Source: Candidatus Villigracilis propinquus (GTDB lineage: Bacteria > Chloroflexota > Anaerolineae > Anaerolineales > Villigracilaceae). From it: DNA of 64,000 nt. Position numbers and translations under genes: made by a program. This document shows positions 1 through 9,581 of this stretch, one piece after another. How positions within the stretch are numbered: position 1 is the stretch's first letter; the number at the start of each line of letters is the position of its first letter. The DNA lies in NCBI GenBank assembly GCA_016714565.1, contig JADKDM010000019.1, positions 56,298 through 120,297 of the forward strand, read 5' to 3'. The notes below the pieces were generated by a model that saw only the letters and a list, made by a program, of their open reading frames with translations, was not told the DNA's origin and ran no database searches.

Positions 1-322
1 CTGCTGAAGGGCCGATAAATGTCAGGCTGGCAGATTCAACTGTCCCTGCGAAAGAGGCGTTCTCTGAGAGGAATCCATAGCCCGGGTGAATGGCATCTGC
101 TTTTGAGTCGAGAGCGGCGCGGATGATTTTATCCACATTCAAATAGGATTCTTTCGGCGCGGCATCGCCAAGCAAAATGGCTTCATCCGCAAGTTGAACA
201 TGCTGCGCGTTTTTATCCGCTTCGGAATAGACAGCAACGGTTTTGATGCCAAGCTCGCGGCATGCGCGAATGATTCGGATAGCGATCTCGCCGCGGTTGG
301 CAATGAGAATTTTATTGAACAT
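1..322 (-). CDS. Biotin carboxylase subunit of an acyl-CoA carboxylase, N-terminal part (runs off the window)
   Basis: ATP-dependent carboxylation of biotin, the first half-reaction of acetyl-, propionyl- or methylcrotonyl-CoA carboxylase. The visible 107 residues begin [20 protein letters not shown] and contain [10 protein letters not shown], both hallmarks of the biotin carboxylase N-terminal domain; the ATP-grasp core lies outside the window. The ATG at 322 overlaps the stop of the upstream SDR gene by 11 bases, so translation is probably coupled. Downstream of a carboxyltransferase gene (2393-4039) on the same strand, it is probably the alpha subunit of that enzyme, which favours an MccA-like over a free AccC role. 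The substrate cannot be read from this fragment. Confidence 0.93.
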   Translation of the reverse strand, partial: MFNKILIANRGEIAIRIIRACRELGIKTVAVYSEADKNAQHVQLADEAILLGDAAPKESYLNVDKIIRAALDSKADAIHPGYGFLSENASFAGTVESASLTFIGPSA

Positions 323-1292
323 GTTTCAACAATTCCAATTCACGCTCACCACCCAGCCCCGCTTTCCATTCATGATCCGCGGGACGTTCGGATGCCCAGG
401 CAATCGTATCTTTGACGGTCTGTACAAGCGGAGAAATGACAAGGCCCGCCTGCATGGCTTTGGAAGAATCCACGCGGGAGAAGCCAGCATCTTCATCCGT
501 GTCGGGGACCCATGCGGGCATGTCAATCCACGGCACGACATTATTCTTCGCAAGGAATTCTGGCGATGCCCATTTGAAATTTGCGTCACTGCCACTGGCT
601 TGTTTACAGGTCTTGAACACGGTGCCAAGAGTTACCGATGGACCAGTGGCATTGAACGTACCTGAGATGTTTTGTTCCACCAGACGGATGATGAAATCGG
701 AGAGGTCGCGGACATCGATGATCTGCGTGAGCGCATCAGGACCTTCGGGAGTAAGCACATCGCCGCCGCGCGCGATGCGTACTGGCCAGTACGTGAAGCG
801 GTCGGTTGGATCGTGCGGACCAACGATAAGCCCGGGGCGAATAATGAGCGAACCGACCCCGAAGGCATCCTGCACAGCTTTTTCGCACAGCGCCTTCAAC
901 GGGCCATACGATTCGCCCGTAACTTCCTCCATCGATTCATCTTCGATCTTGCCAACGGGATAACTTTCGTTGATGCCGATCTTTTTGAAATCAACATACA
1001 CCGAAACGCTGGAGATAAAAACATACTGCTCGGCCTTATCCTTCAACGCCTCGGCAGACATGCGGACGATGCGCGGAAAATATCCGCAGGTATCGATGAC
1101 CGCATCCCACGGTCCACCCGTTAGTTGATCCAGGTCTTTTTCACGGTCTCCCTGGATCATATCCACGTTTCGAAAAAGCTCGGGATTGGTGATGCCTCGG
1201 TTGAAGAGGGTCACTTCATGCCAGCGCGCGCGGGCAGAGTTGACGAGGTGACGTCCGAGAAAACGCGTGCCGCCGATGATGAGGATTTTCAT
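312..1292 (-). CDS. NAD-dependent epimerase/dehydratase family protein (extended SDR)
   Basis: Nucleotide-sugar epimerase-like Rossmann protein of 326 residues. It starts [17 protein letters not shown], with the glycine-rich NAD loop in the GGTRFLG variant typical of the isoflavone-reductase/epimerase-like branch, and has YGPLK as the YxxxK catalytic pair near residue 140. The ATG at 1292 is chosen because GGAGACAAA precedes it; an open frame extends further upstream but through a dispersed repeat. The gene sits inside the acyl-CoA carboxylase operon, its stop overlapping the biotin carboxylase start. The substrate is unknown and the link to the carboxylase is positional only. Confidence 0.88.
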   Translation of the reverse strand: MKILIIGGTRFLGRHLVNSARARWHEVTLFNRGITNPELFRNVDMIQGDREKDLDQLTGGPWDAVIDTCGYFPRIVRMSAEALKDKAEQYVFISSVSVYVDFKKIGINESYPVGKIEDESMEEVTGESYGPLKALCEKAVQDAFGVGSLIIRPGLIVGPHDPTDRFTYWPVRIARGGDVLTPEGPDALTQIIDVRDLSDFIIRLVEQNISGTFNATGPSVTLGTVFKTCKQASGSDANFKWASPEFLAKNNVVPWIDMPAWVPDTDEDAGFSRVDSSKAMQAGLVISPLVQTVKDTIAWASERPADHEWKAGLGGERELELLKHVQ

Positions 1293-1315
1293 TTTGTCTC
1301 CATTTGTCGTGCAGT

Positions 1316-1356
1316 GAGATTGCTTCGTCGGGACGAAACGCCCTCCTCGCAATGAC
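1316..1356. repeat. REP-like repeat, single arm
   Basis: One arm of the dispersed element whose ends read GAGATTGCTTCG and CCTCGCAATGAC. Complete paired copies lie at 4819-4933, 30561-30673 and 37194-37286. It fills the gap between the DUF1579 and SDR genes. Confidence 0.75.
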
Positions 1357-1363
1357 GTAGTGT

Positions 1364-1849
1364 TTATTTCTTCAATCTTGTCAGCACCATTTCCGTTGCT
1401 TTGGCTTCTTCGCCTTCGGGGGTGATGTTGTATCCGGTAATAGTAAGTTGATTCCCATCCAACTCCACTTCGGTGCGCCAGTTCCAATCGGGGCCTTCGG
1501 CGGGGTCGGGGTAACTGCCTGTGACGGCAAATCCATTTTCTTTTTCCGCGCCGATGCAGAACATGATGCCCGTGTTGGTGTGGAACGAATCCACCCACGA
1601 GGTTTCGAATTGTTCGAGTGTGGTGTTGTAGCCAAAGGTGAACATGCCATGCTGATGTTCGCCTTCGATGGATGATTGATACAGGAAGAGGGCGTAGCGT
1701 CCTTCGAGCAGCAGTTGAATGGTTCCAACAATTTGGGCTTCGTCGGCAAGTTTGTCTGGTTCGATCCAGAGCCTGCTTATGCCGCGCCAGTTGCCTGCCA
1801 TTCGTGCAAAGAAGTGATGTGGGGTATCGATTGAGTTTGAGAAGGGCAT
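1364..1849 (-). CDS. DUF1579-like protein
   Basis: 161-residue soluble protein without signal peptide or membrane segment. The N-terminal pattern HHFFARMAGNWRGISR (a 'mean weight/mass' type opening), repeated beta-strand-like blocks and a final strand EMVLTRLKK resemble the DUF1579/lipocalin-like group, whose function is unknown. The start is supported by AGGACTCCC just before the ATG. It lies between the S23-type gene and the SDR gene in the same orientation, so it is probably cotranscribed with the carboxylase operon. No catalytic residues are recognisable. Confidence 0.7.
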   Translation of the reverse strand: MPFSNSIDTPHHFFARMAGNWRGISRLWIEPDKLADEAQIVGTIQLLLEGRYALFLYQSSIEGEHQHGMFTFGYNTTLEQFETSWVDSFHTNTGIMFCIGAEKENGFAVTGSYPDPAEGPDWNWRTEVELDGNQLTITGYNITPEGEEAKATEMVLTRLKK

Positions 1850-1860
1850 GGGAGTCCTGT

Positions 1861-1885
1861 GGAAAGTAGAAAGTGGAAAGTGGAG
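1861..1885. repeat. Heptanucleotide tandem array (AAAGTAG/AAAGTGG)
   Basis: Three 7-bp units related to AAAGTRG lie between the S23-type gene stop (1886) and the DUF1579 start. One of many period-7 arrays in the window. Confidence 0.75.
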
Positions 1886-2362
1886 TTATGGGAGTGGAAT
1901 CTCTAAATCGATATTAAGGTCTGATGATTGTGAGGTCATGTATTCGGCTTGTTCTTCGCGGATTCCTTTTTGGCGTTGATTAGGTGTAAGGACGCTTAAC
2001 ATTTTGATAATTTGAGTCAACAAGTCAATTCGATGTTTGATAACTTCTTCTTTCAGAGTATGGTGTGATTTGAAATACCAATCACGTGCTTCTCTTGCAG
2101 AACCAAGTGAATATTCGAGAAAACGAGCACGGTCTTTGCCTGTAGAGCGGGAGTACCCTTCGGCGATATTCGCGGAAATGGAGCATACCGCTCGATAGAG
2201 CTGGTCGGCAAGTCCGCGGGTTAGCGAAGTTCTATTCAAAACAAGCGCATCCTGCCATGCAATGTCGGCGGCAAATAAACCCAAGCGATAGACTTCAAGT
2301 TTCCAAAGCGAATCGCTTTTGATCTCATCAGGCACACTAGCTTGCCACTCAACATACTTCAT
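1886..2362 (-). CDS. Four-helix bundle protein, S23/IVP family
   Basis: 158 residues, almost entirely helical by composition. The segment QDALVLNRTSLTRGLADQLY and the motif ISANIAEGYSR are the signature of the S23 ribosomal/intervening-sequence (IVP) four-helix bundle family (TIGR02436 type). Such genes are often found inside 23S rRNA intervening sequences or as scattered single genes; the biochemical role is unknown. The ATG at 2362 follows GGAGAATTAAC, a better site than the upstream in-frame ATG, which falls inside a heptamer array. Heptamer arrays flank both ends, which may mean the gene arrived as an insertion in the carboxylase operon. Confidence 0.88.
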   Translation of the reverse strand: MKYVEWQASVPDEIKSDSLWKLEVYRLGLFAADIAWQDALVLNRTSLTRGLADQLYRAVCSISANIAEGYSRSTGKDRARFLEYSLGSAREARDWYFKSHHTLKEEVIKHRIDLLTQIIKMLSVLTPNQRQKGIREEQAEYMTSQSSDLNIDLEIPLP

Positions 2363-2371
2363 GTTAATTCT

Positions 2372-2395
2372 CCACTCGCCACTTTCCACTTTCTA
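2372..2395. repeat. Heptanucleotide array supplying the mccB stop codon
   Basis: Read on the minus strand, the units TAGAAAG, TGGAAAG and TGGCGAG follow each other; the TAG is the stop of the carboxyltransferase gene. Confidence 0.7.
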
Positions 2396-4039
2396 CATAC
2401 GGAACACCCCGAACCCGCCTTCTTCTTTTGGCGAATTCAAAACGATTGATAGAGCCAACCCCAGCACTTGACGCGTTTCATCGGGGGCGATGACGCCATC
2501 GTCCCATAATCTTGCGGAGGAATGGTACGGGCTGCCTTCGGTTTCGTATTTCTCCAACAGTGGACGTTTGAACTCGTCCGCTTCTTCCTTGCTGAGAGTT
2601 GGTTTGCCCTCTCGAGCGAGTTGATCTTGTTTGATGGTTAAGAGCACATTCGCGGCTTGTTCCCCGCCCATGACGGAGATGCGTGCATTGGGCCACATCC
2701 ACAGGAAGCGGGAGCCGTAGGCGCGGCCTGCCATGGCGTAGTTGCCTGCGCCGAAGGAGCCGCCGATGACGAGAGTCAATTTGGGGACGCGGGTCGTGGC
2801 AACGGCATGGACCATCTTCGCGCCGTCTTTGGCGATGCCGCCTGTTTCGTATTCCTTGCCGACCATGAAGCCTGTGATGTTTTGCAGGAACAGCAATGGG
2901 ATTCCACGCTGGTCGCAGAGTTCGATGAAGTGCGTCCCTTTGAGCGCGGACTCGCTGAACAGCACGCCGTTGTTGGCGATGATGCCGACAGGGTAACCAT
3001 GAATGCGGGCAAAGCCTGTCACCAACGTGGTGCCGTATCGCGCTTTGAACTCGCGGAACTTGGAACCGTCCACGATGCGGGCGATGATCTCGCGGACATC
3101 GTAGGACTCTTTGAAGGTGCGCGGCAGGACGCCGTACAATTCGTCAGGGTTGTATAAAGGTTCTTCGGGGGGAGCAACTTCCAGCGCGGAGAGATGCGAG
3201 CGCGCCAGCGCATGTCCTCGGGGCAGAGTCTCTACGATCGAGCGAAGAATCTCGATGGCATGATCATCATCCTCGGCGAAATGATCCGCAACACCGCTCT
3301 TGCGGGTGTGGACATCTGCGCCGCCCAATTCTTCGGCAGTGACATCCTCGCCCGTGGCGGCTTTGACGAGAGGCGGGCCGCCCAGAAAAATGGTGCCCGC
3401 ACCTTTGACAATGATGGCCTCATCGCTCATCGCAGGGACGTAGGCGCCGCCCGCGGTGCAGCTGCCCATGACGGCGGCGATCTGCGGAATGCGCTTGGCA
3501 GACATGCGCGCCTGATTGTAAAAAATGCGTCCGAAGTGATGCGCGTCGGGGAAGACCTCATCCTGCAGCGGCAGATACGCGCCGCCCGAATCGACAAGAT
3601 ACAAACAGGGCAGATGATTTTCTTCGGCGACCTGCTGCGCGCGCAAATGCTTTTTGACGGTCATCGAAAAATACGAACCGCCTTTGACGGTGGCGTCGTT
3701 GGCAACGATCATCACTTCGCGGTTGGAGATCCGTCCGATGCCTGTGACGATGCCCGCGCTGGGAGCGGTGAGAGCATCGCTTTCTTTTTCCTTATACATA
3801 TTCCACGCGGCAAGCGCGGAGAGTTCGAGGAAGGGCGCGCCAGGGTCGAGCAGACGTTCGATGCGTTCGCGCACGAAGAGCTTGCCCTGCTCTTCATGTC
3901 GCTTGCGGTATTTCTCGCCGCCGCCTTCACGGACGAGGGCAAGCCGCTTTTTCAATTCACTCGCGAGGGCGCGGTTGTGTTCTGCATTGGCTTTGAATTC
4001 GGGGGATTGCGGGTCGAGCGCGGAGGAGAGAGTTTCCAT
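2393..4039 (-). CDS. mccB: Acyl-CoA carboxylase carboxyltransferase subunit (methylcrotonyl-CoA carboxylase beta type)
   Basis: Transfers the carboxyl group from carboxybiotin to an acyl-CoA. 548 residues, the usual length for MccB/PccB-type subunits, with both crotonase-fold halves: [15 protein letters not shown] near residue 150 and [20 protein letters not shown] followed by [16 protein letters not shown] and [10 protein letters not shown] in the C-terminal half. These strings match methylcrotonyl-CoA carboxylase beta better than AccA/AccD, which implies leucine or isovalerate catabolism, but geranyl- or other acyl-CoA use cannot be excluded. The start METLSSALD at 4039 fits homologues, though no strong ribosome site is seen. 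The biotin carboxylase partner follows at 322-1 after three inserted genes. Confidence 0.92.
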   Translation of the reverse strand: METLSSALDPQSPEFKANAEHNRALASELKKRLALVREGGGEKYRKRHEEQGKLFVRERIERLLDPGAPFLELSALAAWNMYKEKESDALTAPSAGIVTGIGRISNREVMIVANDATVKGGSYFSMTVKKHLRAQQVAEENHLPCLYLVDSGGAYLPLQDEVFPDAHHFGRIFYNQARMSAKRIPQIAAVMGSCTAGGAYVPAMSDEAIIVKGAGTIFLGGPPLVKAATGEDVTAEELGGADVHTRKSGVADHFAEDDDHAIEILRSIVETLPRGHALARSHLSALEVAPPEEPLYNPDELYGVLPRTFKESYDVREIIARIVDGSKFREFKARYGTTLVTGFARIHGYPVGIIANNGVLFSESALKGTHFIELCDQRGIPLLFLQNITGFMVGKEYETGGIAKDGAKMVHAVATTRVPKLTLVIGGSFGAGNYAMAGRAYGSRFLWMWPNARISVMGGEQAANVLLTIKQDQLAREGKPTLSKEEADEFKRPLLEKYETEGSPYHSSARLWDDGVIAPDETRQVLGLALSIVLNSPKEEGGFGVFRM

Positions 4040-4074
4040 GGGCAGGTTCGGTTTCCAATAAATCGTATGCGGTC

Positions 4075-4120
4075 GTGGAAAGTAGAAAGTGATTGAAGAA
4101 AAGATGAAAGAGGAAAGAAT
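4075..4120. repeat. Heptanucleotide array upstream of mccB
   Basis: Units of the GTAGAAA and GATGAAA/GAGGAAA type with period 7. The part around GATGAAAGAGGAAAGAAT recurs at 57864-57886. Confidence 0.65.
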
Positions 4121-4177
4121 TGGTGGGGTGAGTCTAGCATAAAAAGGGGAGTTGCGAAATGTTTTGATGATGTAATG

Positions 4178-4208
4178 AGTAAAAAGTAACAAGTAACAAG
4201 TAAAAAGG
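4178..4208. repeat. Heptanucleotide array AGTAAAA/AGTAACA
   Basis: Four tandem 7-mers: AGTAAAA, AGTAACA, AGTAACA, AGTAAAA. Similar units recur at 38306-38394. Confidence 0.75.
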
Positions 4209-4232
4209 ACTCGGCGATGGGCTGAGTCCTTT
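4199..4232 (-). terminator. Intrinsic terminator of the 4392-4736 gene
   Basis: On the minus strand the stem AAAGGACTC/GAGTCCTTT closes over a GC-containing loop and is followed by TTTTTAC. Confidence 0.6.
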
Positions 4233-4391
4233 GGTTGTGATTCATCCATGACGGTGGTCGAGTGCGCCTTCGCGCCTCAGCATCTTCACTGGTTTCGACT
4301 GCTTGCGCCTCAATCAATGGGGATATTTTTTATTTCAACTTTTTCAACACGGCAATGACTTCATCATCGCCGCATTGCAATCATCCAAACC

Positions 4392-4736
4392 TTATATGCC
4401 TTTTATAAAATCCAGCAGAAACCATAGGAGCGGCAAGATCGAGATCGTGGACGTTATCCACGCGACCCAATCCCAGCTCTTTTTGTAGGCGGTCCGAGTG
4501 AAACTGACGATGCCTAACATAATGAGCGGGTAGGAGTAAAAGGTTCCCAGGAAAAGCACTCTTGAAAAACTCCATTCGTCTGAGGGATAGGAAAGCAATG
4601 AGCAAAACGCCAGCCCACCCCACGGCAAAATGGACCCGATTGCCAGTATCCGTGTGACGTTGATCCAGGATGCCAGGATGATGCGGGGAGTGGGTTCTGG
4701 GGGCGCGGCAGGTTTCGATTCATCAGATGTGGACAT
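4392..4736 (-). CDS. Small membrane protein of unknown function
   Basis: 114 residues. A Pro/Ser-rich N-terminus of about 20 residues is followed by hydrophobic stretches at roughly 22-48, 55-80 and 90-110, so three or four membrane segments. No family was recognised and no catalytic motif is visible. The gene stands alone between the decayed STAND gene and mccB and has its own terminator at 4199-4232. The start is the first ATG with a plausible AGGTATTT spacer; a ribosome site is weak. It may be a lineage-specific protein. Confidence 0.6.
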   Translation of the reverse strand: MSTSDESKPAAPPEPTPRIILASWINVTRILAIGSILPWGGLAFCSLLSYPSDEWSFSRVLFLGTFYSYPLIMLGIVSFTRTAYKKSWDWVAWITSTISILPLLWFLLDFIKGI

Positions 4737-4818
4737 AAATACCTCTCAAATATTGTTCTGTTCATTGAGCACAATCGCTGGCGATGAGCTGAGTCCTTTT
4801 TCTGTTCTTGATTTGCAT

Positions 4819-4933
4819 GTCGTTGCGAGGAGGGCGATAGCCCGACGAAGCAATCTCCATGTGACAAAAGTACACTTTTTATCAGGAGATTGCTTCGCCC
4901 ACTCGCCGTTTAAGGCTCGGGGCTCGCAACGAC
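4819..4933. repeat. REP-like paired inverted repeat
   Basis: Arms GTCGTTGCGAGG...GAAGCAATCTCC and GGAGATTGCTTCG...CTCGCAACGAC face each other across about 26 bases, forming a large hairpin. Same element as at 30561-30673 and 37194-37286. Confidence 0.85.
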
Positions 4934-4938
4934 ATTTT

Positions 4939-7368
4939 CTATTTTAATTTTTCCAACATCCGTTCCGCCTCTTCATACGCCACCTTGTAATAATACGGCG
5001 GACCGTCACAATAGGCCAGCTTCAGCGCGGACTCGGCATATTCCTTTGCCTTGGCTTTGTCCTTCTCCTGCTCCAGCGCGTATTGCGCGAGGAACAAATT
5101 CACATCCGCCCCCTGCAAGACATACCCGCTGCGCTCCGTGATCATCAGCGCCTCGGACGCTTTTTCCTGCGCGTCCTTGAAATCGCCTTGGGCGTAACGC
5201 AACCGCGCCAGGTCGAGCAGGATGTCGGCTTCAAATTCAACCAAATTGATTTGCCGACAGAGATTGAGCGCTTTGGACAGGTTTTCTTCTGCCAGAGTCA
5301 ATTCGTTATTCGCGCGATACGCCGCGCCGAGCAGCCAGTAAGCACGAACATAATCACGGGGAGTTCATGCCCATTTATTTTGTTTCATCTGCCAGTTCAA
5401 GGGCGCGTTGGGCACATTTGATTGCCGACTTTACCCGTCACTGAATTGCAGGATTCTGTCTCCTTACCATCAGCAGGAAACGCAGGGCGCGGTATGACCA
5501 AAATTCACCAAACTTTGATTTTCTTTTTTGTTCTTAAACTTCAAATTCAAAATTCCTGCACTACCTCCTGCCACGCGCCGCGATAGGAAAGGAGGAGCCC
5601 CAATTCCTGATGACCGATGGCTTCTTCAAATTCATCCGCAATCTCGCGACATAGGTCAATGCGGCGGCGCAGGTTGCGCTCTGCGGCGCTAACGCGCCGA
5701 TGACCAGTTGCTGTCTGCCACGTTCCCCACCCCGATGGCGAGATTTTCTTATCATCCTTTTTTTCATCAATGTTAATTGCATTTCACGCAATTGAACAGC
5801 GCGGCGCGGCTGTCCGCTCATGGCATAGGAGTTGGCGAGGGCGTTGAGAGTCCATGCTTGGTCGTCTTCTTTTTTCAAGCGCGGCGGTTTGTCTTCGCCA
5901 TCAAGAAATAAAGCGCGTAAAAGTTCAATCTGAAGTTGATATGCGCCAAATTGATAATAGCAGTTGCCTTGCCAATCGATCAATAAATAACTTCAATGCC
6001 TCATCCAAATTCCCCGCCCTGACCATGTGATGATACAGTTCGATGACGGGCGCGAGGTCTTCCAGCGTTTTCACGTTCTTGTTCGTCACGGGCATGGCGT
6101 CAATAAAGTGCATGGCAAGTTCGACGTGCGCCTCTTTGCGCCGCTTCTCGTCCGTGAAATGGTCATAGGCATAATGCCGCACGATCGGGTGCATATCGTA
6201 GCGTTGAGTCTCGCCCGCGTATTGCAGCAGTCCGCGCTTGCGCAGGTCGAGCAGGGCTTTGTCCAGGTCGGGGCTGGGGAAGACCTTTTTGAGCACGGCG
6301 TATTCCATCGAGCCGCGAAAGCAGGAAATCTTGCTCAGCAAATCCCTGCGCTCGGGGGCTAAACTTTCATACGCGCGTTCCAAAACGTGATGTCGTCTGG
6401 CTTTGACGTTATCGAAGATTTCCAGATTCTTCACCGCCTCAATATCGCCGCGATTCGTGGTCTTCGTTGATCAAACCGACTAGCAGGCTCAAACTCAACG
6501 GGTGATAGCCATACGCGGAACAGACAGCGAGAATCTCCGCGCGCGTGGCTTTGATTCCCTCGTTGTGGAAGTATGTCACCGCGTCATCAGGCGAGAAGGC
6601 GGAGAGCGGCTCTTCGCGGCAGCCTTTGAGCAGTTTGCCGTCGGCGCTCTCCAAGGCGCGCGGACACAGGCGCGTGGTCATCAAGACTTTGGACTTCGTG
6701 CCCGCGCCGCTCAAGCCGCGCAGGAAGGTTTCCGTCAGCGGGGAGGAACAATCGCGCTGGGATGGGTCAATGTCAGCGTCCTCGTCATCGCTTTGCAGCG
6801 CGGCATCCATCCGCCCGTATTGACGCAGCAAGCGCTCGAAGCCGTCCAGCACGATCAGGATGTTCGTCCCGCGCATGGCTTCCAGCAGATCATTGACCTG
6901 CTGCCGCGCGGACTCTTTGACCTCCACGCCGAGATGTTTCAGCGTCTCGGACAGAAAACTCTCAAAGCCCGATTCCTTTTCATAGAACGACCACCAGACC
7001 GCCGTCTGCCATTGCTCACGGTCAACGCGGTTGAACCACGTCCACGCCAGCGCGGATTTGCCAAATCCGCCCAAGGCGCGCAGCATCAGCAGGTTGTCTT
7101 TGTCGTTATTCAACCAAGCATTGAGCATGTCCATTTCAGCGGCGCGACCTGTGAAGGAGTCCAAGTCACCGTAGCGATGACCGAAGAACCAGCCTGTCCG
7201 CATCTCGCGTTTTTCGCCATTGGCTGTGTAATAGTTGACGATGGAAATATTATTCCCAACGGCAACACTCCCGCCTACATTTCCGACGTTAAAACTACCA
7301 ACGCTTGTTGATCCATGATCCGCTTGTACGTGCGGGACTTCCGAGTTTTTTGGTTTCTCATCTGCCAT
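4939..7368 (-). pseudogene. Decayed STAND (NB-ARC-like) ATPase with TPR C-terminus
   Basis: The intact first reading (7368 to 6439, 309 residues) holds a Gly/Asn-rich N-terminus (VGSFNVGNVGGSVAVGNN), a P-loop LGGFGKSALAW, a Walker B-like ILIVLDGFERLL, a sensor VLMTTRLCP and a GYHPLSLSLL motif, as in NB-ARC/STAND signalling ATPases. The frame then shifts near 6440 into 6434-5925 (winged-helix region, DMHPIVRHYAYDHF), shifts again near 5980, and continues as TPR-like pieces to 4939 with further shifts and an in-frame TAA near 5370. Intact relatives act as switch proteins in regulation or antiphage defence. Several independent lesions make a single sequencing error unlikely, so I call it a pseudogene; the 309-residue ATPase fragment could still be translated. 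Confidence 0.82.
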
Positions 7369-7391
7369 GCCAACCTGCCCTTTATGTCAAC

Positions 7392-7426
7392 CGACCTTTG
7401 ACCTTTGACTTTCAACTTTCCACTCG
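7392..7426. repeat. Heptanucleotide array GACCTTT
   Basis: Five 7-mers (GACCTTT, GACCTTT, GACTTTC, AACTTTC, CACTCGT) lie in the 100-base gap between two minus-strand genes. The rest of the gap shows nothing recognisable. Confidence 0.75.
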
Positions 7427-7473
7427 TCTATTTTACAACCACTTCCAACGCGAAACGGCAAAAATCCACACCG

Positions 7474-9501
7474 CTACGGGTTGAGCAGGATAACCCCGCT
7501 CTGGGGAGGCAGAGTGATCTTCGTGACCTCCGACCCGTCATTGAACTGCGGATCGTGCGTCCCAAGTATCTTTTTGTATGTACCGTTTAATTTAATGATC
7601 TTGGAAGTCCTGGAAGGATTGATGAGTACGATCCCATGCTCGAAGTCCCGTCTCCAGGCCAGCCGCAGGGCTTTGGGAGAATTGTCCACAAGCGCGGCGG
7701 TCAACAAATCGGTTTGGTCATTCGTATTGTATGCTTCCGTCACTGGCAGCCCCAGATAGCCTTTGGCATCCAATGACTGAACTGCCTTACCCGTGGAAAG
7801 ATCCACGGAGTATTCGTCATACCACCAGTTGGCAGTGTATGAACGCGAAGGGTATGCGTTGGAAAAAAATCCCGGGTCGTTCGTACAATTGAAATAACCG
7901 TCAAACATCAAGGATGAGGCGAGGACATATCGCAAATGGTCATAATCGTTTCCGCTGCAATAGGCCATGATCAGGGGCGTTTTGGGTTCAACCGAAACCT
8001 GCTGCATCAGGTAATAAGCCCGCATGGTTTCGAGCCAGTCAATATCGTACTGTTCCCAATTTAGAAACCCTTCGATCATCCGCCCATTGAGCAGGTCTGC
8101 GAATACGGTATCCGCCTTCGCATCGTCAGCCAGAAGCAGCGAACCATTCCACCCGGCATTCCCAGTGATAAGGGTATCCGCGGGAAATTCCTTGCGCGTT
8201 TCCACGAGCATCTTTTGCACGCCGGTGTCCATTGCTGCCGTGAGTTCTGCGCGGGTGTCCGCGATGCCGTCGCGGTTGAAATCAACCGGCCCGAATGGGC
8301 GTCCGGGAGTTGGGTCCGCCTGCCACCAAGTCTCAACCGTGCCGTCATAGAAGATTCCGTCAAACAGGCCGGTCGAGATCACTTTCTCATTCAGGTATTG
8401 AGGCAGGTACGTAGTGACATCGGTCGATAAATTGAGCATGGTGGACCAATATTTGCCATAGTCAAACGCTGGAAAGGGATTTCCATCAATATCCTGCATC
8501 ACCCACTCCGGCTTTAATCCCGCCACGAACCCCCTTCCGAGCAAAGACCCGTCATCCGGGACAAACTCCTGGTTGCTGTGCGCCGCTAATAGAACCGCGT
8601 TTGGGTTTTGTGAACGGATCATGCCCGCCGGGCCTAGAAAGATCCACTCTGATTTTGTCAGTTCCTTATCGAACAATAAAATATCGTAATAATAAGCCGA
8701 GGTCAGGGTTTCGATGGCGGGGTTGTAATCCTGACTCACATAAAATAGTTTTGGAAATTTATGGGAGATCAGCCTGTCCGTCAAACTGCGCGGTTCAGGC
8801 TTGTCCGGCAGCCGGGCGATCTGCCCGTCATCCGTCAACGCCCAGGCACGAATATCATCAACACAAGCCAGGGTGGAAGGCGCAACATCAAAACCGGCCT
8901 TGCCCCTCGAGTAATTGGTATCGGTCATATCCCCCATCAATTTATTGTCAACAAAGAATTGGATCCTGTTCCCCACCAATTCCATGCGCAGGGTATACCA
9001 TTGCTCCACCACCGGAAGGAATGATGGTGTAATCAACTCTTTGCCGCCCTGGTTGGAGCGCAGAGAGACAGTTTGAAATCGTTGGTCAATATCTCCTGCA
9101 TACCCGTTCGCGCGTATATCCATACGCGCGAACAGGTCTATCGTGGCAGGGTCGCCGAAATGCACAAACTTGAACTTGATCTCCACTGCATAATTCGTCC
9201 ACGATTCAGCGCCGAAATGCGCCAGCGAATGGAAGATCGACCCTTTGTTGCAATAGATGTGGTTGCCGCTGTCATCAACGACCACCTCAAAATTTTCCTT
9301 GGTGAAGTCGTATATTCCTTCGTCCGAGCCGGTCTCAAAATCCTGGCTGTATAACATTCCCGCATTCTGCGCTTCGATGATCGGGTCCAACGTGGCAGTT
9401 GCGGTATAGATCGGGGCAACCGCAGTGGCTGCCGGCTTTTGAGCGCAAGATGCCAACAGACTAATGAACAGAATTACAAAAATCAACTGACGTGTTTTCA
9501 T
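7474..9501 (-). CDS. Secreted lipoprotein with LamG-like and glycoside-hydrolase-like regions
   Basis: 675 residues. The signal MKTRQLIFVILFISLLASC ends in a lipobox (LLASC), so the protein is a membrane-anchored lipoprotein. Residues about 45-215 look like a concanavalin/LamG or DUF1080-type jelly roll (YSQDFETGSDEGIYDF, MELVGNRIQFFVDNK). Residues about 240-600 resemble a TIM-barrel of putative glycosidases: FYVSQDYNPAIETL, GIFYDGTVETWW, GPVDFNRDGIADTRAEL, TGNAGWN. The tail FEHGIVLINPS...LPPQSGVILL is a beta-sandwich seen after such barrels. A substrate cannot be assigned. The ATG at 9501 follows GGGAGGTTGGA, an excellent ribosome site. Likely polysaccharide degradation outside the cell. Confidence 0.75.
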   Translation of the reverse strand: MKTRQLIFVILFISLLASCAQKPAATAVAPIYTATATLDPIIEAQNAGMLYSQDFETGSDEGIYDFTKENFEVVVDDSGNHIYCNKGSIFHSLAHFGAESWTNYAVEIKFKFVHFGDPATIDLFARMDIRANGYAGDIDQRFQTVSLRSNQGGKELITPSFLPVVEQWYTLRMELVGNRIQFFVDNKLMGDMTDTNYSRGKAGFDVAPSTLACVDDIRAWALTDDGQIARLPDKPEPRSLTDRLISHKFPKLFYVSQDYNPAIETLTSAYYYDILLFDKELTKSEWIFLGPAGMIRSQNPNAVLLAAHSNQEFVPDDGSLLGRGFVAGLKPEWVMQDIDGNPFPAFDYGKYWSTMLNLSTDVTTYLPQYLNEKVISTGLFDGIFYDGTVETWWQADPTPGRPFGPVDFNRDGIADTRAELTAAMDTGVQKMLVETRKEFPADTLITGNAGWNGSLLLADDAKADTVFADLLNGRMIEGFLNWEQYDIDWLETMRAYYLMQQVSVEPKTPLIMAYCSGNDYDHLRYVLASSLMFDGYFNCTNDPGFFSNAYPSRSYTANWWYDEYSVDLSTGKAVQSLDAKGYLGLPVTEAYNTNDQTDLLTAALVDNSPKALRLAWRRDFEHGIVLINPSRTSKIIKLNGTYKKILGTHDPQFNDGSEVTKITLPPQSGVILLNP

Positions 9502-9567
9502 TCCAACCTCCCGGACAATTTGAAACCGACTCACCCATTTTACAACCTTCTTTCCATTTTCTTCCTA

Positions 9568-9573
9568 TATAAT
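9568..9573 (+). promoter_or_regulatory. -10 box TATAAT, leaderless context
   Basis: A perfect TATAAT ends 8 bases before the ATG at 9582, so transcription should begin at or next to the start codon. No good -35 is visible. Confidence 0.55.
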
Positions 9574-9581
9574 CAGCCCGC

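Noticed and set aside
3194..4096. 300-codon open frame on the plus strand
   Set aside because: It lies opposite mccB, has no family resemblance and no ribosome site; GC-rich genes here throw long shadow frames. The same holds for 6502-7311, 10527-11279, 51427-52173 and 58945-59697.
4320..4390. Short C-terminal-like reading (DDEVIAVLKKLK) downstream of the small membrane protein gene
   Set aside because: Only about a dozen codons before an in-frame stop; too short to call even as a gene remnant.
4939..7368. Programmed frameshifting in the STAND gene
   Set aside because: Three or more shifts plus an in-frame stop without slippery heptamers argue for decay or error.
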